Positions 33,508-41,373 of a DNA stretch of 64,000 nucleotides are shown here, one piece after another. The DNA lies in the NCBI RefSeq assembly GCF_048007105.1, contig NZ_CP180352.1, positions 1,488,001-1,552,000 of the forward strand, given 5' to 3'. Positions within the stretch are counted from its first letter, which is position 1. Each line of letters starts with the position of its first letter. Position numbers and translations under genes: made by a program. The notes beneath the pieces were generated by a model. It saw only the letters and a list, made by a program, of their open reading frames with translations. It was not told the origin of the DNA and did not search any database. Source of the DNA: Minwuia sp048007105. GTDB taxonomy: Bacteria; Pseudomonadota; Alphaproteobacteria; Minwuiales; Minwuiaceae.

Positions 33508-34110
33508 ATGGACACCCTTCTGAACTGGATCGAAGTCAATCAGAGCTTCGCCTACATGCTCCTATTCGGCTACTGCGCTTTGAAAAGCGGGGCGCTGCCG
33601 CTCCTCGCGGGTGTCCGTGCCCATTTCGGAACTCTGGACGTCTTGCCGGTCATCCTCGCGACATTTCTGGGCGGATACCTCGGTGATGAAGTTCGTTTCC
33701 ACCTTGCCAGACGGTATGGGGGCAGACTCTTTGCCTCCAGGCCCAGGTGGCGCGCATATGTGGATCGGGCCGGGCAGGTGATGCAGCGTTATGGGTCTGC
33801 TTACATATTCCTCTACCGATACCCGAAAGGCATGCGAACGATCGGCGCTCTTCCGGTCGGGCTGAGTGACATTGCGTGGTCGAGATTTACTTTCCTCAAT
33901 GCGGCCTCTGCGGCGCTCTGGTGCGCCTTGCTCGTCGGCCTCGGGTTTCTGCTCGGAAGCCAGTTGGCCAATGCTGCAGAAAACTGGTGGGGAACCGCGA
34001 GCGTTCTTCTGTTAATCGTTTTTCTGATTGCTGCCTGGCTCTCATTCCGAAAGGTGAGTAGTCAGGTGTTCACTGATCAGTTGAACACAGAGGCAAAGCG
34101 ACCGTTGTGA
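33508..34110 (+). CDS. DedA-family membrane protein
   Basis: A 200-residue protein from ATG 33508 with four or five membrane helices. DedA/SNARE-associated features are the re-entrant GALPLLAGVRAHFG region, GGYLGDEVRFHLARRYGG near residue 55, and YRYPKGMRTIGALPVGLSDIAW near 105, with the conserved Arg and Pro. DedA proteins are lipid scramblases or transporters and affect membrane physiology. It is divergent from the TRAP operon and shares its promoter region. Confidence 0.88.
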   Translation: MDTLLNWIEVNQSFAYMLLFGYCALKSGALPLLAGVRAHFGTLDVLPVILATFLGGYLGDEVRFHLARRYGGRLFASRPRWRAYVDRAGQVMQRYGSAYIFLYRYPKGMRTIGALPVGLSDIAWSRFTFLNAASAALWCALLVGLGFLLGSQLANAAENWWGTASVLLLIVFLIAAWLSFRKVSSQVFTDQLNTEAKRPL

Positions 34111-34489
34111 AATTGTTGCAAGTGCTACCCCACCGGTGCGTGTCTCGGATTTGAAATAGCCGTTTTTGAGCGCCCTTTGGGCCGGGCTGTCGTGAACCAA
34201 ACCCGCCCTGGGCGGTTTCGGCCATCCGGCTTCCATCCCTCGCGTGAAAGCTGACGGCCTATCGGCCGAAACCACTTCGTTTGTTTGGGGCTTGCCGCCC
34301 CCTTGCCGTCAAGACCAAGCCGGGTCGCCCCTGGGGCCCTTTGGCGAAGAGCAGCAAGCCGTGGCTCGCGCATGCGCGCTGCGCCCGCACCACCCGTGCC
34401 GCTCTTCGGTCTGTGACGGCATCCCCCCGCTCATTGGCGCGGGCCTAGTCGGTTGCATGCGCAACCCCTAGACCAAAGGAAAAACAGCC
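34111..34489. other. Non-coding region with dyads upstream of ardA; transfer-origin candidate
   Basis: Nearly 380 bases without a credible gene. Dyads include AAACCCGCCC/GGGCGGTTT at 34199-34218 (one bulge) and GGTTGC-ATGC-GCAACC at 34451-34466, about 20 bases before the ardA ribosome site. ArdA genes commonly enter the recipient first, close to oriT, so this region is a fair candidate for oriT or a single-strand promoter. No nic site can be pointed out. Confidence 0.4.
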
Positions 34490-34996
34490 ATGAGCACCTT
34501 CTACGCCCAACCCTACGACATCAACGCCAAGGGCTTCTATTTCGAGGATGCGGAGAGTTACCGCAGGCAATCAGCCGGACACGTGAACCGCTACGGCATG
34601 CCGGTCGAGGAGTACGAGATCCAGTTCATCGACGGCGAGCTGATCGACGCAGCGCTGGCGAGTGCTCTGGAAGTCAATCAGGCAACCATCACTGCTTACT
34701 TTGATGCTGAAGATGGCTGGACCGAGGATCAGAAAATCCGCGTGATCATCTCAGAGCGGGAGATCGGCAATCCCTTTGATTTGGAGCACGACGACCCGGA
34801 TGATCTGGATATCGACCTCTACGAGATCGACACCATGCGCGAGCTAGCCGAGCAGTTTGTCGAAGACGGCCTGTTTGGTGACATCCCCGAGCATCTCGCG
34901 AACTACATCGATCTGGATGCCATCGCCCGCGATCTTTCAGTCGACTACGCCGAAACCAATATCGCCGGTCGGCGCTTCATCTACAGGAGCGCATGA
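34490..34996 (+). CDS. ardA: Antirestriction protein ArdA
   Basis: A 168-residue, very acidic protein. ArdA mimics the DNA bound by type I restriction enzymes and so protects incoming DNA. Family features are EDAESYRRQSAGHVNRYGMPVEEYEIQFID, the acidic central stretch (LEHDDPDDLDIDLYEIDTM), and AIARDLSVDYAETNIAGRRFIY at the C-terminus. Its stop overlaps the following gene's start as ATGA. It supports the idea that the island moves between cells. Confidence 0.9.
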   Translation: MSTFYAQPYDINAKGFYFEDAESYRRQSAGHVNRYGMPVEEYEIQFIDGELIDAALASALEVNQATITAYFDAEDGWTEDQKIRVIISEREIGNPFDLEHDDPDDLDIDLYEIDTMRELAEQFVEDGLFGDIPEHLANYIDLDAIARDLSVDYAETNIAGRRFIYRSA

Positions 34997-35649
34997 CCAT
35001 GACCAGAACCAAACACACGGATTCCAACCAGCTTGGCTTTGACACCCTGCTTGCAGACACGCATCAGCAGAATCGGCAGCGCATGTTCGAACGTGAGACT
35101 GCACATCTACCCAGCAGCATGGGAGAAGCAATCCCGTTCTACGCGGCCCTGCTGGTTGCCCATGACATCGCCATGAAGAAGGCTGATATCCCAAACATCA
35201 CCCGGTTGAGACACGAAGCGCGGTTGCTTGCGCAGAAGCTGAACGATCACCAGCCCGGCATCCTTGCCGGGCCAGAGGCTCCGGGCAATGTGTTGATGGA
35301 CCGCACAGCCGCGCCAGTTGGCGAGGTTCCACTGTGGGGACAGTGCGGACGTTTCAATCTCACCTTGGCCAATGTTCCGGTTGAGATCGAAATGCACGGG
35401 ATGCTGGGTATCGCCAGTCACTCGCACTGGCTTGGCTTTGCGATCCATGCCGTGGATTGGGACAAGCCATTTTTCAGCGAAACCGGCTATCGCAGCTTTC
35501 TGGGCGTTCATGCCGATCCGGCTACGGGTCTTGGCGTCGATGACTTTTTGACAATGATCCTGAGCGCCTATCTTGAGCGGGAACTGAAAGGCGATTTGCT
35601 GGAGATCGGCGCTGGATACCGCGAGCGGGCAAGGGCCCGCGAAGATTGA
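34993..35649 (+). CDS. Hypothetical protein coupled to ardA
   Basis: A 218-residue soluble protein starting at the ATGA overlap with ardA. An N-terminal helical region (FYAALLVAHDIAMKKADIPNI) precedes a beta-rich part (WGQCGRFNLTLANVPVEIEMHGMLG) and a C-terminal helix (LTMILSAYLERELKG). Similar ORFs follow ardA in other alphaproteobacterial elements as I recall, but I cannot name a function. Confidence 0.65.
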   Translation: MTMTRTKHTDSNQLGFDTLLADTHQQNRQRMFERETAHLPSSMGEAIPFYAALLVAHDIAMKKADIPNITRLRHEARLLAQKLNDHQPGILAGPEAPGNVLMDRTAAPVGEVPLWGQCGRFNLTLANVPVEIEMHGMLGIASHSHWLGFAIHAVDWDKPFFSETGYRSFLGVHADPATGLGVDDFLTMILSAYLERELKGDLLEIGAGYRERARARED

Positions 35650-35675
35650 AATTCGCGGCAGGAATGTGGTATTCT
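35646..35675 (+). promoter_or_regulatory. Sigma-70-like promoter of the toxin-antitoxin pair
   Basis: TTGAAA (35646-35651) and TATTCT (35670-35675) with an 18-base spacer, a few bases before ATG 35682. Confidence 0.55.
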
Positions 35676-35681
35676 AAACAT

Positions 35682-35960
35682 ATGAAAGACCAAACAGGAC
35701 AAACAGTTTGCGCAGACGAAAAGCTCCAGCAGCGTCTTCTCGCCTTGGCCGAAGAAGCCGGTGAAACGCTTGAATCGTTCACCGAGAAACTGCTGACGGC
35801 TTACGCCGACGACATCGAGCGCTCACAGGCCGAACGCACCGAAGATGAGCAGCGTTGGCAACGCTTTGTCGAGAGCGGCAGTGCTGTCCCATTCGATCAG
35901 GTGCGCAGCAAGCTACGCGGCCTTGCGGCCGAAGCCTCAGCCAGGTCGGAGCCTCAATGA
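35682..35960 (+). CDS. Antitoxin-like protein
   Basis: A 92-residue protein from ATG 35682. Short basic/acidic helical protein (KLQQRLLALAEEAGETLESFTEKLLTAYADD) with the size and position of ParD/ribbon-helix-helix-type antitoxins. Its stop overlaps the toxin start as ATGA. The DNA-binding ribbon is not clearly seen, so the assignment rests mainly on the partner. Confidence 0.65.
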   Translation: MKDQTGQTVCADEKLQQRLLALAEEAGETLESFTEKLLTAYADDIERSQAERTEDEQRWQRFVESGSAVPFDQVRSKLRGLAAEASARSEPQ

Positions 35961-36244
35961 AGTTTGTCTTCCTGCCTGAGGCAGTGGAAGACATCGACAG
36001 GCTCTATGACTTTTTGATCGAGAAGGACGCTATCGCAGCGCAGAAGGCCATGCTTGCCATTGATGAAGGCATCTCTCTCCTTCTCGACAATCCATACATA
36101 GGCGTGAAGATGGGAGGACAGCCAGAGCGGCAGCTATTCGTTCCCTTCGGCAAGAGCGCCTATGTGCTGCGCTACCGCGTGGACGAGCCGTCGGACACAC
36201 TTGCTGTCATCCGCGTCTGGCATGGACGCGAAGCAAGGCTCTGA
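35957..36244 (+). CDS. ParE/RelE-superfamily toxin
   Basis: A 95-residue protein with the ParE/RelE fold pattern: KFVFLPEAVEDIDRLYDFL at the start, LLLDNPYIGVKMGG in the middle, and LRYRVDEPSDTLAVIRVWHGREARL at the end. It is encoded directly after, and overlapping, the antitoxin gene. Together they would stabilise the island by killing cells that lose it. Whether it targets gyrase (ParE) or ribosome-bound mRNA (RelE) cannot be told. Confidence 0.82.
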   Translation: MKFVFLPEAVEDIDRLYDFLIEKDAIAAQKAMLAIDEGISLLLDNPYIGVKMGGQPERQLFVPFGKSAYVLRYRVDEPSDTLAVIRVWHGREARL

Positions 36245-36277
36245 AGTCTCACCCGTCACAGATGCGCCAAGTTACCC

Positions 36278-37618
36278 CTACCGTTCCAATGATGGTCCTC
36301 TGCCTACCTCTGGATTGGTAGCAGGCTGGCGAGACTTCTCGAATTCTTGTCGTCTCGCCTCTCGCTCAGCGGATTTGTTCGGCGGTTCTGGCTCTGCGCC
36401 AGACAGCTCTCGATATCGGACATGATCCGCAGTGAGCTCACGCGCTGTCTCTTGCACCGCATCGCGTTCTTTCCTGCTGGCTTCAATCATCTCCCGCCGT
36501 TGCTGAATTTGCGCGAAGACCTGTTTGTCTCGTTCTTGCTGATCCCGTTGCCGCGCCAGATCGGCTTCGAGCGCATTTGATTCCAACGTCTGTTTGCGTG
36601 CGCCTGTCAGGCGATCCCATAGACCCAGCACGCCCCTTCGAAGCCGCGCCTGCCGGTCCTGATGTTCCGATACCTCCCGCTGGGCTTGAGCGGTTGATAG
36701 TGCCATCCGCTCCGCGCGTTGACGCTCCACCAATTCCACACGCTGCGTTTCGTATCGTTGTTTCTCGGCATCCTGTCTGGCTGTGAGTTCATCCTGAAAG
36801 CGCTCCATCTTCTGCGCCATGGCCTTCGCCATGCGCTTCGATGCATCTTCGACACTCGACAGCTTGTCTTCGTCGCCAAGCCGTTCGCGAAGCTGCTTGG
36901 CCTTCACGCCTGTATAGCGAGACAGGCTGTACACCTCCCCTTGATGGTCGATGGCGACAAAGCCCCGCCGATCACCTTTGGCGAGCCAGAAACCGCGTTC
37001 CTGAAGCGCATTCGCATAGGCTGTCTTTGAATCTGAGATCGCCCAGGCATCCTGCATGGCCGCCTTGATCTCTTTGGGATCGCGGGCCGCCCGTTTGGAT
37101 TGCTGCCATTCCTCAAGCGTGTAGTTGAGCGGATCGCGATTCTTTTGATCCGCCATACCGCGCGGCATCTTCCAGCCATGTTCCAGATAAAGCTCGCGGC
37201 TCACATCCATCAGCTTGTGATGGGAGTGAGACATCTGCACAGCCTTCATCTCATCGGCCTTGATCCGACTCCAGACGGCATGGGCATGGCGGCGCATGCC
37301 GCCCGGTCCCTCCTTCTCATGAAAAACCACTGCACGCGGCTGACCCGTTAGCCCGAGTTTGGCTTCTGCACGATCTATTGCTGCTTCGAAGTCCGCCGTG
37401 CTGACCTCAGCCTCTTTTGGTGGATTGAGGCTCAGAGAGAACAGGAACTGCTTGCACTTCGTTCCACGGCTGATTGCGTAGCTCTCTGTGAATGCACCAT
37501 CCAGATCATCGGCAACAAAGCCGCGCAGCTCATGCACCGTGACATGTTCATTGTCCTGGCTCATGAGATGCCGGGCGAGATCCTTCGCGCCACCGCGCTG
37601 ATTGCCGACGAGTATCAT
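36278..37618 (-). CDS. Relaxase (MobA/VirD2-like mobilization nuclease)
   Basis: A 446-residue protein. The N-terminal relaxase domain has the expected early segment (DLARHLMSQDNEHVTVHELRGF) and the metal-binding GGMRRHAHAVWSRI near residue 115. A DNA-binding middle part and a long charged coiled coil (residues about 255-420) follow. It nicks oriT and leads the strand to the coupling protein. The tyrosine cannot be assigned with certainty. Its ATG overlaps mobC as ATGA. In the integrated state no promoter within the island lies upstream of the mobC-relaxase pair. Confidence 0.88.
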   Translation of the reverse strand: MILVGNQRGGAKDLARHLMSQDNEHVTVHELRGFVADDLDGAFTESYAISRGTKCKQFLFSLSLNPPKEAEVSTADFEAAIDRAEAKLGLTGQPRAVVFHEKEGPGGMRRHAHAVWSRIKADEMKAVQMSHSHHKLMDVSRELYLEHGWKMPRGMADQKNRDPLNYTLEEWQQSKRAARDPKEIKAAMQDAWAISDSKTAYANALQERGFWLAKGDRRGFVAIDHQGEVYSLSRYTGVKAKQLRERLGDEDKLSSVEDASKRMAKAMAQKMERFQDELTARQDAEKQRYETQRVELVERQRAERMALSTAQAQREVSEHQDRQARLRRGVLGLWDRLTGARKQTLESNALEADLARQRDQQERDKQVFAQIQQRREMIEASRKERDAVQETARELTADHVRYRELSGAEPEPPNKSAEREARRQEFEKSRQPATNPEVGRGPSLER

Positions 37619-38025
37619 AGATCACCGTCCGGCTTGAGGCCGAGGGCGCGAACAAGCATCAAGCGCATCGCACTGATATCCGCGCAGGCACGCTGGAGGC
37701 TTTCGGCGCACTCGTCATCAACAAGTAACGAGCCGCGCTCAGCCAGCTTTGCCATCATGCAGATGCATGTTGCCAGATCAGACGGCCCCAACGCAGCAAG
37801 CACTTTGCCGAGCATTGCATAGTCAGGCTTCGGGCTACGAACTTCTCTTCGGCTTGCCGCGTGCCTCCGAAGGAGACGATCACGGATATACGTGCCAAGC
37901 GGCTTGTTGCCCGCTTTCTGCTCCAGCCAGGCACGTTCATCCGCTGTCAGCCTGATCGAGAACGGAGTAGGGCGAGACGGCTTCTGCACTGCGCCAGATG
38001 CGTGGTTGAAGGCGGAGCGGGTCAT
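37615..38025 (-). CDS. MobC-like mobilization accessory protein
   Basis: A 136-residue protein with an N-terminal ribbon-helix-helix-like part (FSIRLTADERAWLEQKAGNKPLGTYIRDRLL) and a C-terminal helical domain (MLGKVLAALGPSDLATCICMMAKLA) of the MobC type. MobC helps the relaxase melt and nick oriT. A GGAAGGA ribosome site precedes ATG 38025. The ATG overlaps the TGA of the open frame at 38022-38165, which is the C-terminal piece of the recombinase. Confidence 0.85.
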   Translation of the reverse strand: MTRSAFNHASGAVQKPSRPTPFSIRLTADERAWLEQKAGNKPLGTYIRDRLLRRHAASRREVRSPKPDYAMLGKVLAALGPSDLATCICMMAKLAERGSLLVDDECAESLQRACADISAMRLMLVRALGLKPDGDL

Positions 38026-38165
38026 GGTGACGGTCCTTCCGCATCGGGCAAGTCAGTACCCAATAGTTCCCTGATTTCGTCTTGTGGCAGGTTCTGGAGT
38101 TGGGTTTCCCATTCGGTCAGAATGTCGAAAAGGCGGTTCGAAGTGTCTCCTTCGAGGCGCGCCAA
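38022..38165 (-). pseudogene. Detached C-terminal coding segment of the island recombinase
   Basis: An open minus-strand frame with no start of its own; a stop codon lies directly upstream at 38166-38168. If the two GGCGCGCCA copies are joined as in an excised circle, the recombinase frame passes without shift from Arg508 into 44 codons here (LEGDTSNRLFDILTEWETQL..., ending AEGPSP) and stops at TGA 38024-38022, which overlaps the mobC ATG. The composition is protein-like. It is not a dead gene but the other half of a gene split by integration. Confidence 0.8.
38156..38164 (+). repeat. Candidate attR core (GGCGCGCCA)
   Basis: Exact copy of the tRNA-Arg 3' nine bases. To its right (38165 on) lies sequence that should directly follow tRNA-Arg in a cell without the island. 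Confidence 0.75.
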
Positions 38166-38243
38166 TTACCGCCCTTGTTTCCTTCCCGCAGTTGCTCCGG
38201 TCGGAGTGATCGGCTTTTGCGGCTTCTCCGGAACAGTTAATCT

Positions 38244-38260
38244 CCTCCGGTTGCCGGAGG
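38244..38260. terminator. Hairpin downstream of attR
   Basis: CCTCCGG and CCGGAGG pair around TTG. In the empty site it would lie about 80 bases after tRNA-Arg and could end that transcript. There is no T-run. Confidence 0.35.
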
Positions 38261-38315
38261 GACAGCGTGACGCTGACAGTCCGGCCGGCGGCGGGAAATG
38301 CCAATGGAGGGGGTT

Positions 38316-39335
38316 ATGGGCGATCCGGCAGAACTTGTGGGCGATCTCATTTTCGGGCGCTGGCGCAGTCAGATCCTGCATGCGGGGACGCGGCTCGGGA
38401 TCTTCGATGCGCTGGGCGACGCAAGGCGCGACGCGGCGGCGGTGGCGGGCGAACTGTCGCTCGACCCGGCGCTGACCTACCGGCTGATGCGGGCGCTGTC
38501 CGCCATCGGCCTGCTGGACGAGGACGGTGCGCGCAGCTTCGCTGTCACCGATGCCGGCCGGCTGCTGCAGTCGGATCATCCCGAGAGCATGCGCGGCATG
38601 ACGCTGCTGGAAGAGGGGCCGGAGCACTACGCGATCTGGACCCATCTGCCGGACATGATCCGCGACGGCAGGCAGAACGCCTTCGACCGCGAGTTCGGAC
38701 GGCACGCCTTCGAGCACGCGAACACCGACGAGGGCTACGCGCAGGTTTTCGACGCCGCCATGAGCAGCTATTCCGGCCTGCAGACCTCGCTCGTCCTGGA
38801 GGCGCTGAAGGACTACGACTTCTCCGGCGTCGGCTCGATCTGCGACATCGGCGGCGGCCGCGGCCACATGCTCTGCAGCATCGTCGCGGCGCACGGCCAT
38901 CTGAAGGGCATGGTGCTGGAACGCCCCGAGGTGCTGGACGAGCCGGAGAAGCTCTGGGCGGCGTCGCTGGGCGTGGCCGACCGGGTCGAGTTCGTGCCCG
39001 GCGACATGTTCGAGGCCGCCCCGGCCGCCGACGCCTACTGCATGAAGATGATCCTGCACGACTGGGATGACGACGAATGCGTGAGCATCCTGCAGAACGC
39101 CGCGGCGCAGGCGGCCTCCGGCGCGCGTCTCATGGTGATGGAACACGTCGTGCCGGGGCCGGGCGAGCCGCACTTCGCGAAGCTGTTCGACATCCACATG
39201 ATGTGCTGGGGCACCGGCCGCGAGCGCACGGCCGAGGAATACATGGCGATCATGGACCGCGCCGGCTGGGAGCCGGTGACGACGCATTACGCGGCCAATC
39301 CGATGATGGGGGTGGTCGAGGGTCGGCTGCGCTGA
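38316..39335 (+). CDS. SAM-dependent O-methyltransferase (acetylserotonin OMT-like)
   Basis: A 339-residue protein with an N-terminal winged-helix dimerisation domain (LGIFDALGDARRDAAAVAGELSLDPALTYRLMRALSAIGLL) and a class I methyltransferase domain. SAM-binding motif I is SICDIGGGRGHM near residue 185; the family motif MKMILHDWDDDECVSIL follows near 250. Members act on small hydroxylated compounds such as phenolics, quinone precursors or carotenoid intermediates. Start ATG 38316 is chosen for the GGAGGGGG ribosome site; ATG 38298 and 38304 are upstream in frame. It is chromosomal, the first gene right of the island. Confidence 0.88.
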   Translation: MGDPAELVGDLIFGRWRSQILHAGTRLGIFDALGDARRDAAAVAGELSLDPALTYRLMRALSAIGLLDEDGARSFAVTDAGRLLQSDHPESMRGMTLLEEGPEHYAIWTHLPDMIRDGRQNAFDREFGRHAFEHANTDEGYAQVFDAAMSSYSGLQTSLVLEALKDYDFSGVGSICDIGGGRGHMLCSIVAAHGHLKGMVLERPEVLDEPEKLWAASLGVADRVEFVPGDMFEAAPAADAYCMKMILHDWDDDECVSILQNAAAQAASGARLMVMEHVVPGPGEPHFAKLFDIHMMCWGTGRERTAEEYMAIMDRAGWEPVTTHYAANPMMGVVEGRLR

Positions 39336-39358
39336 CGGGGCCGCGGCGGGCGGCGGGG

Positions 39359-40576
39359 TCAGCCGGGCCAGGCGACCCGGACAGTGGTGCCGGTCTCGGG
39401 CGAGGCCTCGATCGAGATCGCGCCGTCCATCGCCTGCGCCAGCTTCTTGCAGATATAGAGGCCGAGGCCCGTCCCGCGCTCGCCGTCGGCGACATAGGCC
39501 GCGTCGTGCAGGAACGGCTCGCCCAGCCGCTCGGCCAGCGCCGCCGGCATGCCGGGTCCGGTGTCGGAGACCGCGAGTTCCACCAGCCCGTCCTCGAGGC
39601 GCGACCAGTGGATGCTGACCGAACCGCCCTGGGGCGTGTGCTTGCAGGCGTTGGACAGCAGGTTGTTGAGGATCTGCGTCAGCGCCCGTTCGTCCGCGCG
39701 TACGGTCGCCGGAAAATCCGGTTCCGCGGCCACGTCCAGGGTGAGGCCCTTCTCCAGCGTGGCGGGCTCGAAATTCCGCGCGACCTGTCCGGAAAGCGCG
39801 ACCGGGTCCAGGTCGGTCGGGCTCAGGTCCAGATTGCCGCTTTCCATCTTGGCGGTGTCGAGAATGTCGCCCACCAGCGACAGCAGCAGCCTGCCGCTGA
39901 ACTGGATCGATTCCGCATACTCCCGGTATTTCTCGTGCCCGACCGGCCCGAAGGCCTCGGAAAGCATCATGTCCGAGAAGCCGATGATGGAATTCAGCGG
40001 CGTGCGCAGGTCGTGGCTGATATTGGCAAGGAATTCCGACTTCTGGCGGGAGGCCGCCTCGGCCGATTCCTTGGCCTCGATCAGTTCCTCCTCGGCGCGC
40101 TTCATGTCGGTCACGTCGACCTGGACGCTGACAAAGCCGCCGCGTCGCATTGGCCGGTCCGTGGTCTTGATCCAGCGGCCGTCGCTCAGCCGGACGATGA
40201 AGGAACCGGTCAGCCGCTTGCGGTACTCGGCCTTGCGGGCCAGGTAAGCCTCGCCGCCGCCATACTGGTCGCCGACGACGACATTGCCGCGCTCCACGTC
40301 GATCCGGCCCAGCTCGGCGAAATGCACGCCCGGCGCCGCCTCGGCCTCGGTATAGCCGTAGAGATCACGGAAATTGCGGTTGCAGGCGACCAGAAGCCCG
40401 TCCGCGTCATAGATGACGATGGCCTCGGAGATGTTCTCCAGCGCCTCGGCGAAGACTTCGCCACGGTCGTCGGTCGCGCGCGACACCGTCTGGTCACCGC
40501 GTCCCCGATTGTCCATCTGGTCCATCTTGCTCATGCCGGTCGGTCCTGTCTGGCCGGACGACCTGTCCGACAGCAT
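39359..40576 (-). CDS. PAS-domain sensor histidine kinase
   Basis: A 405-residue soluble kinase. A PAS domain of the PAS-7 type lies at about 45-160 (ALENISEAIVIYDADGLLVACNRNFRDLYG). The dimerisation/phosphoacceptor helix has SHDLRTPLNSIIGFSDMM with the phospho-His near 195. The ATPase part shows NLLSNACKHTPQGG (N box), SDTGPGMP (G1) and GTGLGLYICKKL (G2). No receiver domain and no membrane helix are present, and no response regulator gene is adjacent. The start may be ATG 40534 instead. The signal is unknown. Confidence 0.9.
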   Translation of the reverse strand: MLSDRSSGQTGPTGMSKMDQMDNRGRGDQTVSRATDDRGEVFAEALENISEAIVIYDADGLLVACNRNFRDLYGYTEAEAAPGVHFAELGRIDVERGNVVVGDQYGGGEAYLARKAEYRKRLTGSFIVRLSDGRWIKTTDRPMRRGGFVSVQVDVTDMKRAEEELIEAKESAEAASRQKSEFLANISHDLRTPLNSIIGFSDMMLSEAFGPVGHEKYREYAESIQFSGRLLLSLVGDILDTAKMESGNLDLSPTDLDPVALSGQVARNFEPATLEKGLTLDVAAEPDFPATVRADERALTQILNNLLSNACKHTPQGGSVSIHWSRLEDGLVELAVSDTGPGMPAALAERLGEPFLHDAAYVADGERGTGLGLYICKKLAQAMDGAISIEASPETGTTVRVAWPG

Positions 40577-40670
40577 GCCCGGAATACGCTGCGAATCCTT
40601 TTCAACAGGCTAACGCGCCGGTCATTTTCGCGAAAGAGTCGAGTGGCATGGCCAGCCGGGGTTGCAGGGT

Positions 40671-41306
40671 TCAGCCGGCATCCTCGACGAAGGCGGTGAG
40701 GTCGCCGAGTCCGACCTGGCGGCGTTCGAAGGCCAGGCCCAGCCGGACGGCGGCCGCTTCGGCCTTCGCCGTCAGTTCGGGGTCGTCGGTCTGCGCCAGA
40801 TAGACCAGCTTCTCGTAGTGGCCGAAATAGTCGTCGCGCAATTCCGGATGCCGGTCCAGACCCAGCGACCTGATGACGATGGTGTCGAACTGCCGGGCCA
40901 GGAAATCGGTCAGGTAGAAGCTGGTGAACTCGTCCTCCGCCTGTTTCGCGAAGTCCGCATTGCCGGTGAAGAAGCTGTAGCAGTGCGGTCCGGGAATCCG
41001 CTCGACGTCCAGTTCGGCGCAGACCTTGTCCAGTGCGCCGCCGGTGCCGCAATCGGCGTAGCCGACCAGCACCCGCCCATAGGTATCGCGCGCCTGGATG
41101 ACCGCCTCGCGGACGGCGTCCGGAATACGGTCGGGCGTGTTGTGCAGGCTGGCGGGCAGGCACTTCAGCGCGACGTGCCCCATGGCGCCGCGGCCGATGA
41201 TGCCGCCGATCTCGCGGGCGAGCGCGCCGCAGGCGATGATAAGTGTGCGTTCCGCCGCAGCCCCGCTCAGGTCGGGTCCGCGCCGGCCGGGTGCCGTGTC
41301 AGGCAT
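40671..41306 (-). CDS. DUF1638 family protein
   Basis: A 211-residue protein from ATG 41306. DUF1638 features are LIIACGALAREI near the start, GYADCGTGGALDKVCAELDVERIPGPHCYSFF near residue 85, and FYLTDFLARQFD. Its function is not known to me, but genes of this family often lie beside MttB-like methyltransferases and corrinoid proteins, as here. The two Cys and His in the central motif could bind a metal or cofactor. A role in corrinoid methyl transfer is inferred from context. Confidence 0.85.
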   Translation of the reverse strand: MPDTAPGRRGPDLSGAAAERTLIIACGALAREIGGIIGRGAMGHVALKCLPASLHNTPDRIPDAVREAVIQARDTYGRVLVGYADCGTGGALDKVCAELDVERIPGPHCYSFFTGNADFAKQAEDEFTSFYLTDFLARQFDTIVIRSLGLDRHPELRDDYFGHYEKLVYLAQTDDPELTAKAEAAAVRLGLAFERRQVGLGDLTAFVEDAG

Positions 41307-41373
41307 GTCGGTCTCCGTGACGCCAGAGGCGTTCCTTCGTTGCAGCGTCGGTGCGGGACGCCGCAAGCCGTTT

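Larger units (their letters stand above)
5433..38164. mobile_element. Integrated mobilizable island (IME) at tRNA-Arg carrying metal-handling genes
   Basis: About 32.7 kb between two copies of GGCGCGCCA. The left end has a large serine recombinase gene reading toward the tRNA; the right end has relaxase and MobC genes. Inside are a VirD4/TraG-like coupling protein, ArdA, a toxin-antitoxin pair, a second small serine recombinase and a large cargo of copper and divalent-metal genes. Codon use and base composition vary strongly inside (10.9-13.8 kb and around 15.5 and 17.2 kb are clearly AT-richer), which suggests a patchwork. No VirB/Trb mating-pore genes are seen, hence mobilizable and not self-transmissible. 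Outside the repeats the genes look like ordinary chromosome. Confidence 0.85.

Noticed and set aside
38298..38315. Two earlier ATG starts for the O-methyltransferase
   Set aside because: Only ATG 38316 has a well-spaced ribosome site (GGAGGGGG).
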